Positions 13,514-23,996 of a stretch of DNA of 64,000 bases are shown here, piece by piece. Every line of letters starts with the position of its first letter. Position 1 is the first letter of the stretch. This DNA comes from Isoetes taiwanensis (Eukaryota > Streptophyta > Lycopodiopsida > Isoetales > Isoetaceae). Location of the stretch: NCBI GenBank assembly GCA_021234155.1, contig JAJEKV010000032.1, positions 9,740,099-9,804,098 of the forward strand. The letters are read 5' to 3'. Position numbers and translations under genes: made by a program. The notes below the pieces were generated by a model. That model searched no databases and was not told where the DNA came from. It worked only from the letters and a program-made list of their open reading frames with translations.

Positions 13514-13600
13514 TGGAGATAAGGTGTGGAAACCGCAAAAGGATTGTGTATGGCCTAAGACAAGCTCCGCCGCGATTGGTATGTATGTATTGATAATCAT

Positions 13601-14194
13601 TTGAAAACGCATAGGTTTGAAAAATTGAATATGGATGGGAATGTTTATATCTATAAGGAAAATGAGTGCTTTTGCATAATTGCAGTATATGTAGATGATT
13701 GCGTTATGGCTGCTAACGATATTGATTGCTTAAAGCGTTGCAAAGGTATTTTAAATAAAAGATTTCAAATGACAGACTTGGGGGAACTTAAACAGTTATT
13801 AGGTATGGAAGTTCATAGAGATAAAGAAAAGGGATTCATAGCTATTACTCAAAGAAGAAATATTTTAGGCATGCTTAAAAGATTTGGAATGACAGAGTGT
13901 AAATCTGCAAACACTCCAGTAGCAACTGGGCAAAGAATTAGCTCTGAGATGTGCCCCAAAACAAAAGAAGAAGAGCATATCATGATGAATCGACCTTATA
14001 GAGAGCTTATTGGATGTCTTCAATATGTATCAAATTGTACACGTCCTGATATTTCTTATGGAGTGAATGTGTTAAGTCAATTTCTGAATAATCCTGGTGA
14101 AGGTCCTTTGGAAATGCATAAAAAACGTATTTTTAAGATTTTTGAAAGGCACTCAAAACTATGGTCTTGTATTCGGGGCGTGAACATGGTATAA
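13601..14194 (+). pseudogene. Copia reverse transcriptase, catalytic YVDD part
   Basis: Contains the RT active-site motif YVDD (codons near 13690), then LGELKQLLGMEV and the connection domain up to TRPDISYGVNVLSQF. The reading frame is lost after about 14110, in the segment before RNase H. Continues the previous block and is followed by the RNase H frame. Confidence 0.9.
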
Positions 14195-14694
14195 AATTGG
14201 AAAGTCTTTTGCTTGAAGGCTTTGCAGATGCAGATTGGGGAGGTGATCAAGACACTCGTAGATCAAGGTCTGGATATGTATGCTTGCTAGGAGGGTCTGC
14301 TATCTCTTGGAAAAGTAAGAAACAGCCCTCTATTGCACTTTCTACAGCAGAAGCTGAGTATGCAGCAGTGTCTCTTGCATCTAGAGAAATTGTCTGGCTT
14401 AGACGACTTCTAGCAGAATTAGGAATTGTTCAGGAGGGGCCAACACCATTATATTGTGATAGTACAAGTTGTATTGCCATGACTAGGAATCCAGTCTTAC
14501 ATGAAAGAACAAAGCATATTGAGCTACATAATCACTTTGTACGTGATCAAGTAAAGAATGGAGAAATAAACGTCTTGTATAGACCTACTGAGATACAGTG
14601 TGCTGACATTCTTACGAAAGCGTTGTCAGAGCCTAAATTTAAAGTATTTCAAAAGGACTTAGGAATAGAAGAGGTTGGAACCATTACCACTTAG
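14161..14694 (+). pseudogene. Copia RNase H part
   Basis: Typical copia RNase H sequence: GFADADWGGDQDTRRSRSGY, SWKSKKQPSIALSTAEAEY and ADILTKAL near the end. It overlaps the preceding frame by 34 bases in another phase, marking a further frameshift. The stop at 14692-14694 lies just before the polypurine tract, so the 3' end of the polyprotein is natural. Confidence 0.9.
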
Positions 14695-14698
14695 GCAT

Positions 14699-14708
14699 GA
14701 GGGGGAGA
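14699..14708 (+). promoter_or_regulatory. Polypurine tract
   Basis: GAGGGGGAGA immediately before the 3' LTR, the expected plus-strand priming site. Confidence 0.9.
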
Positions 14709-14709
14709 T

Positions 14710-15218
14710 TGTTGGAATGAATTACATGCCTAAGTGATAAATTTGAACAGATGGCAATTACTGTATATTACACCTGCTTAATATTTATAGATGGATTTTG
14801 CATGGAGAAATGATAAAAAAAGGGGAAAGTAGATGAAATAGGTACGGAAAAAAAAAAAACAGAGGCGGAACAGAAGGAGAGCTTTTTTTGTTTCGAACAG
14901 GTTGAACAGGGCGGTGAAGCGCTGAAGCCGGATTTGTTGAAATCGAGCTTGTAGCTTCTGTGTGCTGCCGGATTTGGAGCTGGAGGAGATCTAATCAGGT
15001 TGTAGGTGTTATTTTATGCTCTGTGTGGTAATAAGTGGCAGACCTGCTCTGTGTGAATACAGTTCTGTGTGCTCTTTTGTGGGAAGTCCTTTGTGGGCTC
15101 CTATTCTATTTATGCAGGTAAATCCTTTGTGGATATTACGCAGGTATTAAAGGGAGAAGATTGAACTTGGTTTTCATCTGGGTTCAATTCCCGAGCTCAA
15201 AGTTTTTCAGTTCTAACA
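14710..15218 (+). repeat. Copia 3' LTR, 509 bp
   Basis: Same ends as the 5' LTR. The two substitutions (CG to TG near 14834, CCGG to CCGA near 15194) are in CpG context. Followed directly by the second GTGCC. Confidence 0.95.
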
Positions 15219-15248
15219 GTGCCATGCAAAATATGTGCTGACCAAAAT

Positions 15249-15485
15249 GTGTGTCTGATGTTTTTGACAAAGTCAAGGCCAGTAAACTTCCAGAGCATCG
15301 TCCATACAATTGTCCTATTGATTTGCAGTCCGAGACAATGCCACCGTATGGTCCCATATATGGTTTATCTCCCGCTAAGCTAAAGGTTTTGCGGGATTAT
15401 ATTGAAGAGAATCTAGCCACTGGTTTCATTCAATTTTTGCAGTTTCCTGCTGGAGCACCTATTTTCTTCGTCAAAAAGAAGGATG
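15249..15485 (+). pseudogene. Gypsy RT segment, partial copy 0
   Basis: First and incomplete copy of the repeated RT start (DVFDKVKASKLPEHRPY ... GFIQFLQFPAGAPIFFVKKKD). It joins the PPR-relic flank at about 15249 with no LTR and is cut at its right end by the small inserted element at 15486. Confidence 0.85.
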
Positions 15486-15715
15486 CTCGGGGGATTCACC
15501 ATTGATCTGCATATAATCCATGAGAGTTCAACGGAAGGTTGTTTTTTGGGCCATTTGCGTACGTATACTTAGGGTTAGGGGTGCACTGATTTGGAGCAAT
15601 ATCTATATACAGAGGGGTCAAATTGCCTTTTAAAATTGCGTATATAAGGGGGGGTTTTTTGCTACCCTCCGAACGCAGATGCCATACCCCCCTCATGTAT
15701 AAGTGCACCCCCCGG
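15486..15715. mobile_element. Small TIR element (MITE-like), about 230 bp
   Basis: Interrupts the gypsy RT copy between two identical 9-bp stretches, AGAAGGATG (15477-15485 and 15716-15724), read as a target duplication. The ends are imperfect inverted repeats: CTCGGGGG-ATTCAC on the left, and the complement of GTGCACCCCCCGGAG on the right. No coding capacity. A 9-bp duplication would suit a Mutator-like family, but the boundaries can be shifted to give 7 bp, so I leave the superfamily open. Confidence 0.6.
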
Positions 15716-15720
15716 AGAAG

Positions 15721-17184
15721 GATGATTCTCTGCGTCTGCTCCTGCTCCGGTTCCTGCTCCTACTCCTGTTCCTGCTATTGATCCTGTTCCTACTCCTGTT
15801 CCTATTCCTGACTCTGTAGAGGCTTCTTCAAGCCCTCAATTTCATATCTCGAAGATTTCTCTTCGCGAGTTTATTAAATCTGGAAGGCAAGATCCAAATT
15901 CAGTTTTTGCAATCCAGGTTCACCCATCGGCTAGCTCTGCACTGGTGAAGTCTGCCCCAATGCTCCCAGATAAATATGGCAACTTCTCTGATGTTTTTGA
16001 CAAAGTCAAGGCCAGCAAGTTTCCAGAGTATCGTCCATACGATTGTCCTATTGATTTGCAGCCCGAGACAATGCCACCGTATGGTCTGATATATGGTCTA
16101 TCTCCCGCTGAGTTAAAGGTTTTGCATAATTATATTGAAGAGAATCTAGCCACTGGTTTCATTCGATATTCTCAGTCCCCTGCTAGAGTGCCTATCTTCT
16201 TCGTCTAAAAGAAGGATGATTCTCTGCATCTGCTCCTGCTCCAGTTCCTGCTCCTACTCCTGTTCCTGTTGTTGATCTTGTTCCTACTCCTGGTCCTGCT
16301 TCTATAGAGGCTTCTTCAAGCCCTCAGTTTCGTATCTCGAAGATTTCTCTTCGCGAGTTTATTAAATCTGGAAGGCAAGATCCAAGTTCAGTATTTGCAA
16401 TCCAGGTTCATCCGTCGGCTAGCTCTGCACCGGTGAAGTCTGCCCCAATGCTCCCAGATAAATATGGCGACTTCTCTGATCTTTTTGACAAAGTCAAGGC
16501 CAGCAAGTTTCCAGAGCATCATCCATACGATTGCCCTATTGATTTGCAGCCCGAGACAATGCCACTGTATGGTCCGATATATGGTCTATCTCCCGCTGAG
16601 TTAAAGGTTTTGTGGAATTTTATTGAAGAGAATCTAGCCACTAGTTTCATTCGATATTCTCAGTCCCCTACTGGAGTGCCTATCTTCTTCGTAAAAAAGA
16701 AGGATGATTCTTTGCGTCTGCTCTAGTTCCTGCTCCTACTCTTGTTTTTGCTGTTGACCCTATTCCTACTCCCATTCCTGCTTCTGTAGAGGCGTCTTCA
16801 CGCCCTCAGTTTTGTATCTCAAAGATTTCTCTTCGCGAGTTTTTAAAATCTGGAAGGCAAGATCCAAGTTCAGTATTTGCAATCCAGGTTCACCGGTCGG
16901 CTAGATCTGCACCGGTGAAGTTTGCCCCAATGCTCCCAGATAAATATGGCGACTTCTGTGATGTTTTTGACAAAGTCAAGACCAGCAAGTTTCCAGAGTA
17001 TCGTCCGTATGATTGTCTTATTGAGTTGCAGTCCAAGACAATGCCACCATATGGTCCGATATATGGTCTATTTCCTGCTGAGTTGAAGGTTTTGCGGGAT
17101 TATATTAAAGAGAATCTAGTCATTGGTTTCATTCGACATTATCAGTCCCCTGCTGGAACGCCTATCTTCTTCATCAAAAAGAAT
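15721..17184 (+). repeat. Tandem array of a 482-494-bp gypsy RT segment (three full units)
   Basis: Units 15721-16214 (494 bp), 16215-16702 (488 bp) and 16703-17184 (482 bp), each starting at GATGATTCT. Each unit encodes a proline-rich linker, a KISLREFIKSGRQDP block and the start of RT up to FFVKKKDD. Lengths differ in steps of six, matching gain or loss of Pro-x codon pairs in the linker. All lengths leave remainder 2 when divided by three, so each junction shifts the frame and the array cannot be read through. Units two and three end their own frames with stops near the junctions. Confidence 0.85.
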
Positions 17185-19066
17185 GATGATTCTCTGTGTC
17201 TGGTTGTTGATTATCGTGGCCTCAATAAAATCACAGTGCCAAATTGATATCCGCTTCCTCTGATCCCAGAGTTGTTGGAGTGACTCTAAGATGCGCGTAA
17301 ATTTACGAAGATTGTTCTTCGGAGTGCCTACAATCTTATCCGGAACCAGGAAGTTGATGAGTCGAAAACAGCTTTTCGTACCCGATATGGCCATTTTGAG
17401 TACACAGTTATACCGTTTGGGCTTTCCAATGCTCCAACGGTATTCCAGCATATGGCCAATGATGTTTTCCGGGAGTTCTTAGAGACTTCTGTTATCATCA
17501 ATTTGGATGATATTCTTATTTATTCTAAGACTCTCGAAGAACATGAGAGGCATGTTTGACAGGTTCTTCAGAAACTTCGAGAGCATGGTTTATATGCCAA
17601 ACTTGAGAAGTGTTAGTTCGAGCAAGATAATGTGGAGTTCCTTGGCTATCATATCGCTTCACATGGAGTCTCTATGGATCTTGAAAAGGTCAACTTTGTT
17701 CTGGAGTGGCAAACACCATTCAGTGTTTTCTTGGGTTTGGTAATTTCTATCGGCATTTCATTCAGGATTATTCAGAGATTGCCCTTCCTTTGACACGCCG
17801 CACGGTTAAGGATGTGTCACTTGAATGGAGCCTGGAAGTGGACTCTGCTTTCGTTAGTCTGAAGCATGCTTTCACCACGATACTAGTTCTTGCCCATGCA
17901 GATCCTTTGCGGTCATATGTTGTCAAATCAGATGCTTCTGATTTTGCTCTTGGTGATATCCTGTCACAGGAGAGGGATGACCATGAATTGCATCCGATCG
18001 CCTATCACTTGCAGAAGTTTTAGGCTGTTGGAATCAACTATTCCATTTGTGACAAGGAGTTGTTGGCGATAGTTGATTCTTTTGAGGTCACAGTCTATAT
18101 AGATCATCGAAATCTAGAATATTTTTAGTCTGCTCGAATGCTCAACCATTGCCAGGCCCGGTGGCATACTCAAGTACTACCCCGCATTGATTTCGTGATC
18201 AAGTACCGTTTTGGACCCCTCCAAGGGAAGCCTGATGCCTTGTCTCAACGCTCCTACCTTGAGCCCAAGCCAGGTGATCCTGCATTTGATCAATAATCAC
18301 AGATTATTCTAGGGCCTGATCGATTCCAGCTTATGGCCCTCACTTTATTCGAGAGGCCTCATGATACAACCTTGTTGGAATCTGTTCAGGCATCTCTGTC
18401 CTCCCATCGATTGGCTCAAGATGTATTCTCACATCTTAGCTTTGCGTCATCTTCTCAGCAAATGGGATCGAACTATGATCAATTTGATGTTCAAAATGGA
18501 CTCTTCCATGATGGGCTTTTGTATGTGCTAGATGGTGCTTCGAGGCTTCGAGTTCTCTAGGCTTGCCATGATTCACCTATGGCTGGACATTTTGGAGTAA
18601 CCAAGACTCTTGAACTTATTAATCGAGAGCATTAATAGCCTGGGCTGCGTCGCTTTGCCGAAGCTTTTATTCGATCCTGTGACATTTGCTATCGAGCAAA
18701 GGTTCCAAGACATCTTCCTCATGGCCTTCCTTAGACACTGCCAGTTCCATATGGACCTTGGAAGAGTATTTCTATAGACTTTATTCCGGAGTCACCACTC
18801 TCTCAGTGTTATGATGTCATCATGGTTGTTGTTGATCGTTTCTCTAAGATGGCTCATTTTATTCCCTGCAATATTACCATCACCAGTGAGGGAACAACTA
18901 ATCTTCTTATTCCTGAAGTAGTCAGACATCATGGATTGCCAAATATTATCGTCAATGATCATGGATCTCAGTTCCTCGCAGGTTTTTGGAAGTGGCTTTT
19001 GGAGTTATTGCATATCGACTGCTCACTGACATCCGGTCATCATCCAGAAAGTATTGGGCAAATAGA
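17185..19066 (+). pseudogene. Gypsy RT (rest), RNase H and integrase N-terminal half
   Basis: Continues from the last tandem unit: DYRGLNKITVPN, the RT catalytic LDDILIYSK near 17503, RNase H from FYRHFIQDYSEIALPL through KSDASDFALGDIL and KELLAIVDSF, then the integrase zinc-binding part (SPMAGHFGVTKTLELI, SCDICYRAKVPR) and core (MVVVDRFSKMAHFIPC, HGLPNIIVNDHGSQF, SGHHPESIGQIE). Stops interrupt it at 18021, 18126, 18558, 18634-18639 and 18732, among others. The reading ends at about 19066 where a deletion begins. Confidence 0.88.
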
Positions 19067-19074
19067 GTGCACTT

Positions 19075-19411
19075 CCATCTAGTATTTCATGTTTCTCTAT
19101 TGGAGTCCTACACAGTTAATACCTTCCCGGATCGGGTTCCTTCGCTGCCACCAATAGTGGAAATTGATGATCATGAGGAATTCAAGGTTCGAGAGATTCT
19201 GGACTCTAAATTTCTTCGTCAGCGATTGTATTACTTTGTCGATTGGGAAGGTTACTCACCAAGTGATAGAACCTAGAAGCCTGCCGAGAATCTGACTAAT
19301 GCTCCTGATAAAATTGCGGAGTTTCACCTACGTTACCCGGATAAGCCAAGTTTGAGTAGTTCGGCCCCAGCTCCGAGGACTCGTCGTCGTCGTAGGAGGG
19401 GGATGGCGTGA
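19075..19411 (+). pseudogene. Gypsy integrase C-terminus with chromodomain
   Basis: After the deletion the frame resumes with VFHVSLLESY, the conserved block before the chromodomain, then EEFKVREILDSKFLRQRLYYFVDWEGYSPSDRT and AENLTNAPDKIAEFH. Chromodomains guide integration toward modified histones. A TAG replaces the expected Trp codon after the SPSDRT block. An arginine-rich C-terminus ends in TGA at 19409-19411, right at the start of the LTR. Confidence 0.88.
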
Positions 19412-19620
19412 CGACCAAATGGATATTCATATCATACGAATAGTATACTCGTATATACAAAAGGTGGTCATTACACGGATGCAAATGGGTAGTTGCACAA
19501 GACAGGGTTTAAACTTGCAACATTCTATTTGCAAGTCACATACCTTTGCCAAGTGCACTACCAATCCTTGTTAAAGATATTCCCTCACGTTTTTCTCATA
19601 TGCGGGACTGTTTCTAGGAA

Positions 19621-19640
19621 GTTCTAGAATATTCTAGAAT
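19621..19640 (+). promoter_or_regulatory. Heat-shock element, four perfect units
   Basis: TTCTAGAATATTCTAGAA (19622-19639) is four alternating nTTCn/nGAAn pentamers with exact spacing, the consensus for heat-shock factor trimers. It lies about 70 bp upstream of the LTR's TATA box. Confidence 0.75.
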
Positions 19641-19708
19641 CTACATGCATGTGCGAGACTTGGCGTGATCTCACCCATTAGAGTGGCACGACCTTGACTG
19701 TTGGCCTA

Positions 19709-19718
19709 GATATATAAG
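19709..19718 (+). promoter_or_regulatory. TATA box of the gypsy LTR
   Basis: GATATATAAG within the U3-like region, downstream of the heat-shock element and upstream of the presumed transcript start. Confidence 0.6.
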
Positions 19719-19929
19719 GAGGCGCCTCATTCTTGTTGAACCATTCCAGTTCAACACCAGTCTTGAGCTTTCTAGGCATCTGTCTCATGTTCTTGCTTGC
19801 CTTCGGACCATTGTACTCTTGATCCTTGTTCATGTATTAGATTCTTCGCCAATCTTGGCATATTTTCTCTGTATTTCTTGCGTATTCTTCAAGTATTTTC
19901 CTTGTTTTCGCGTAGGTTCATGACACAAC

Positions 19930-20505
19930 CTAGCACTATTTACCGAGGTCAAGAGGCGGAGGTAGTGCAAACATACAAGTATCTGGGAGTGTTCACTATT
20001 GCAACATAATGATGTATCAGACAACGGGTGACAACAGGCTGGAAAGCTTTTTATGCCATGCAGAACAACTGGCACAGGATAGAGCTTTATGATTGGCCAC
20101 ACCAATGGCACTTATTCAGGGTGTTGATGGAGCCAGTGCTTTTGTGTGGAGTGGAAATATGGGGACCGGGGTGTATTACTTTATTACTTGGAATGACTTG
20201 AATGGGTACAAAAAGCTGTTTTGACCGGAGCACTTAGAACAAGCCCATGGTCCCATATTAGATTCTCCTGCAAGAGATCAGGTTTTTACCTCTTCAAAGA
20301 GCTGTTATGGACGTCACATCCTCTATTACTAAAAGTGGTAAGCATGGGGGGCATGCCTTCCAAACCTCGCCTACACAATGTTCATGGGGCCCACAATGCT
20401 TTAAAGCTGCTAAAAGGAGAAAAGAGCCACATGGTCCTCCAAATGATTATATCTAGATCCATAAGTGCACACAGGTACATAACGACAAGGATCACAATCA
20501 CCTAA
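19930..20505 (+). mobile_element. LINE relic, plus strand
   Basis: Decayed copy of the ORF2 segment found at 4018-4681. It has VVQTYKYLGV, then RVLMEPVLLCGVEIWGP near 20120-20165, a LINE block near 20250, and a degenerate HNVHGAHNALK region. Several stops and frameshifts. It directly follows the gypsy LTR, so one element was probably inserted beside or into the other. Confidence 0.7.
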
Positions 20506-21426
20506 AACAAGATCTGGACATATGTTTCCAAAGTAAGCTTTGGGGTGTCAGTCAATGTCTCAAACTGACAACCGAGGAGTTCTCTTTGCAAAAATGTTGC
20601 CACAGAGTTTTCATGAAAAATAATAGTTATCAAATAAGAACTTTGAAGAAACTTGTTGTTGTCAAATGAGAACTCAATCAAATTATAAGTTGTCGTTTGA
20701 GAACTATAGAATATAAAAAAATTGTCAAAAAAATGAAGCATGATGTGTACATTTTTTTCTTTGGACCTAGGGTGGATATTGTAAGTAACATTTGGATTTC
20801 TTTTGAATAAGCAAGAGGTTGCTTTCTTGTTTAAAATAGCAAAAATTGAAAAAAAGGAAAGAAAGAAAAGAGCGAGAGGGAGAGCAAAAAATAAGGTTTT
20901 AGTGAATTTTGGCTTTAGTGAATGGTGAGTTATCATACACTTTGAGTTTCAAAGCATGCTTAAGAAAAAGAAAGATGATGGAGTTACTAATGGTCAGTTT
21001 ATTCAATTGCCAAATTGTATAAGATTGGCACGATATTTTGTGCATCATGTGCTTGGTGCTTTGGGACAAGATTTGATGATTTGAAAGTCTTTAAAGCAGT
21101 TAAGTTGTTTGAACATTTTAACTATCTAGATGATGATTCTACAAGAAGTGAAATTACCACAAAATGGTTGAATACTTATTTTGGTAATGGGGCTGATTAA
21201 GTTTATAAGTCTGATGTAGAAAGAAAAGACTTTGTTGAGAACTTATATGCTTCATGTGGTGAGGCGAATATGCTTGAAGCATCAAAGTATTGCATATCAA
21301 ATGTTGATCCTTCTATTCGAGAGATATGGACATCATGTTTTATTCAAAAATCTTAAAACTTGAGCAAGGCTACCTTGGTAGTTCACATAAGTACCACAAC
21401 TTGTGAGCAGGATTTTTCAAAGCAAT
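20506..21426. other. No recognised gene; one unidentified coding-like stretch
   Basis: On the plus strand, 21015-21340 reads with few stops (DDLKVFKAVKLFEHFNYL, VERKDFVENLYASCGE), as if from a decayed protein gene, but I do not recognise the family. The 144-codon minus frame at 20502-20936 is low-complexity and hydrophobic, and I do not support it. Confidence 0.35.
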
Positions 21427-21752
21427 ACCTTATTGGCCTCCCTTTTCAACTAGAGATTGTACAGTAAAACTTATCTTGTCACTCTGGATATTGCATTGCA
21501 AAGAGAAATAAAGGTTTTATAGTTCTACACAAGATATGTTGCCATCTTTTTGTTTCCCTAAGGGCCCGAAGGGCCCAAAATTTTTTTTAATACAACAACC
21601 AATACATAACTACCATTCATATTAGTTAACTTAAACCATTGCATCTAATATTTTTAAATTACAATCCCCCTGAAACCCCCTTTGGTTTGGGTGCATATTC
21701 ACACGGGGGGTTACTCCGGGCATCGAGAGCCCCTAAGAACTTACAATACATA
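21427..21752 (+). repeat. Repeat F-A, copy 1
   Basis: Matches 34654-34979 at a constant offset of 13227 bp with no gaps and four mismatches, all between 21715 and 21724. It contains the hairpin GGGCCCGAAGGGCCC. Its part A (21595-21730, 136 bp) also occurs inverted at 35139-35274 with no mismatch that I can see. Confidence 0.9.
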
Positions 21753-21908
21753 GATAAAATGCCATTCAAAATATAAAAATCTAATGTGCACTCTAGATAT
21801 ACTGATTAGTATGCCTCGTGCAATACGCCCATGAAATCATATGAAAACCATGCCAAAAAGCGTATAAAATTACAAAAAAAACCCCCTGTTATAATGCTAC
21901 ATATTGGC
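21753..21908 (+). repeat. Repeat B, copy 1
   Basis: About 155 bp that recur inverted at 32583-32742. Lies between repeat A and the acceptor of the 21932 exon. Confidence 0.8.
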
Positions 21909-21931
21909 ATCTAAAAAGCTTGATTTTGCAG

Positions 21932-23996
21932 ATCACAATCAGATCTAGAAGCAAACCTCTTTAAGGTAATATGCATTTTCCACCTTTAAAAAGTAAGTTT
22001 TACGGGTCACCACATGCATTGTCTTCACAGGAACACATTGTGAGATGCCAAGTTTTTGCCAATATTAAGAATAGGCTTTTCTCCAAACGTCATTCTCCTG
22101 TTTTATAATAATTAGCTTTAGATTTTTCCATTTGCAGAATTGCACCTGACAGATTAGCTTCATTTGAGAATTGGTGTATTTTATAATGGGCACATCATGA
22201 AATATAGATACAAGATGTTAGGCCATCTGATCTGCAGACAAAAGTAGGCTGTTTAAAACTATTTCCAAGCCATGATTTGTGAAGCCACAATTAATATTTC
22301 AAAACCAGAATGACAAGATCGACGTTTATGGTATTTTCATAGTAGGGTATTCAATTTACATTTTCCAAATTTGGATCCCCTAAGCTTTGCCTTCTTCGGT
22401 TGCATGCGTTTTGCTATTTATTACCAACGCAAAGTGTTGTGGATTTTTTAGTTAATGGAGCGACGTGGTTATGGAGAAGAATATATAAGTCCCTATAAAA
22501 TGATTACCCGGTAATATTTTTACCATTATCTCTAGGATTTAGTCATAGCTGGCATGCCTAAGATTGCATGCATTTAAGAGTTTGCTTGGCTTCAACTGGG
22601 TTGAAAAAGCTGTTTGCAGTGAAACTTTTATAACGTAAGGAAATTTCTGACTTGTTCAAAGAAATTAATTAGAATGCAAAAATGAAACTTTTACAATGTA
22701 AGGAAAAGTCTGCCTTGTTTAAAGAAATTTCTTAGAATGCAAAATGCCTTAACTTGTTTTCTTTATTGCCAAGGATCACTACTGTCCTGTTTGCTGGATT
22801 GGGCATTTACTTGTCTGTTAGCTATTGTTTTTCCTTGAATTAGTAGTAAATTCTCATCCATTTCTGTATAATAGATCTGAAAATTGTCAATTGCACTGCT
22901 TTCTTTCAAAAACATGGTATTGAAGGTGTCTTATACAACTTTTGCTTAGTCAACCAATTCAAGCATGTAGCTAAAATGTTAAACGTTCGGATGCTGTCTA
23001 TGGTGAGCGCCCATAATACTCACATTGGCACCTTGTCAGGTTCCATCATCAAAGGATTCCACTTATTATATTGGTTTGTGGTACTGCATGTGTTGGAAAG
23101 TCGACCATTGCAACACAATTAGCTCAAAGATTGAACCTACCAAATGTTCTTCAGGTTAGTTTCAGTTAATCAGAGTACTGAATTACAATGATTGCTAGCT
23201 GAATGGCAATTTGCATAGCAGTTTTTTTTGTGAGATGAAGTTGATTCAAAATTCTTGAGCCTAAATGATTCAAAATTCTTGAGCCCAAATGATCCAAAGA
23301 AGGGGCATGTAAATTAGCATTATGTAACGAGGTTATCTGCTAATCAGTATGTCAATCTCTTGATTCAACAACCTTATTTAATGGAGCAATGCATCTGTAA
23401 TGAAGCCATTACGCATTCCAAGAAAATGCAAAGCTTTCTATTCTATTCTATTCTATTCTTGTATTGGAAAAAGTTCAGAAGTTTTTTTACAATGTACCTA
23501 GTTAATGCGCCAAGATCTTTGGAGACGTAGCTCCCCATAACTCATGGGTTTGGTTGGATAGTGACCTCGGAACCTTGGATTCTACTGATAAAATGCCCTT
23601 AAATTATAGCGTCAGGCTATATTTACACCATAAGAGTACCAAAACCAGTGATGTCTTGCGTGCTTGATTCTATAAATAGATAAGAAGGGATGGGGTTAAG
23701 CAGATTATGTAGAATTTACTTGAGATTTTTCAGCCAAATTACTTATCGTTTTCCAGACGGATATGGTGTATGAACTTCTACGCACCTCAACAGAGTAATG
23801 ATTCAGACCTCTGTACCTCTTTACACCTTTCCCAATTCGGGAGCGAATGTTGAATGCTTGAATTAACCTTGTATTTCCATGCTTTTTTGGGAAAGCAGTG
23901 CACCTCTTACATCTAAACTAATTTGGGCAAGGGATTTTGCTTCTCCAGAAGAACTTGTCATGGAGTTCTGTCGAGAATGCAGGATTGTACGCAAAG
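21932..23996 (+). CDS. 2-phosphoglycerate-kinase-like P-loop gene, central exons (gene split by inversion)
   Basis: Five exons with GT-AG borders and matching phases: 21932-21965, 22452-22510, 23040-23154, 23757-23794 and 23899-23996. They read SQSDLEANLFK, LMERRGYGEEYISPYK, then FHHQRIPLIILVCGTACVGK with the Walker A motif GTACVGKST, TDMVYELLRTST, and APLTSKLIWARDF ... EFCRECRIVRKG. This matches plant proteins related to archaeal 2-phosphoglycerate kinase and the LPA1 family, as I remember them. No stop or frameshift is seen. The preceding exons lie inverted at 35286-35540: their last codon (GT) completes with the first base here (A) to valine. The downstream exons after 23996 are not found. 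Transcripts from this half alone would lack the N-terminus. Confidence 0.8.
23432..23459 (+). repeat. (TTCTA)n microsatellite
   Basis: About five pentamers within an intergenic or intronic stretch. It resembles the tail of the LINE at 28.2 kb, but no LINE body is attached. Confidence 0.8.

Larger units (their letters stand above)
9953..15218 (+). mobile_element. Complete Ty1/copia LTR retrotransposon, 5266 bp
   Basis: Near-identical LTRs (9953-10459 and 14710-15218), a 5-bp target duplication (GTGCC) on both sides, a primer-binding site complementary to initiator tRNA-Met, a polypurine tract, and gag, protease, integrase, reverse transcriptase and RNase H in copia order. The LTRs differ by two substitutions, both CpG transitions, and by two bases in an A run, so the insertion is recent. 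The coding region is nevertheless broken into several frames, so this copy could not move by itself and may have been mobilised in trans. Confidence 0.95.
15249..19926 (+). mobile_element. Ty3/gypsy chromovirus relic, 5'-truncated
   Basis: Starts abruptly within the reverse transcriptase at 15249 and runs through RT, RNase H, integrase and chromodomain to a probable 3' LTR. The 5' LTR, gag and most of protease are missing. The RT N-terminal part is tandemly repeated (15249-17184), the integrase C-terminal half is deleted near 19066-19078, and stops are scattered throughout. The LPEHRPYNCPIDL-type RT start, a YxDD-like LDDILIYSK and the C-terminal chromodomain place it with plant chromoviruses. 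Inactive. Confidence 0.9.
19409..19927 (+). repeat. Probable gypsy 3' LTR (boundaries tentative)
   Basis: Preceded by a purine-rich tract (GTAGGAGGGGGATGG). Begins about TGACGACC and ends about TTCATGACACA, before LINE sequence starts near 19930. Contains a heat-shock element and a TATA box in the right order for a U3 promoter. There is no second LTR in the window, so length and ends are inferred. Confidence 0.55.

Noticed and set aside
20502-20936. 144-codon minus-strand open frame
   Set aside because: Low-complexity hydrophobic and basic composition opposite an A-rich stretch. No motif, no splice or promoter context.
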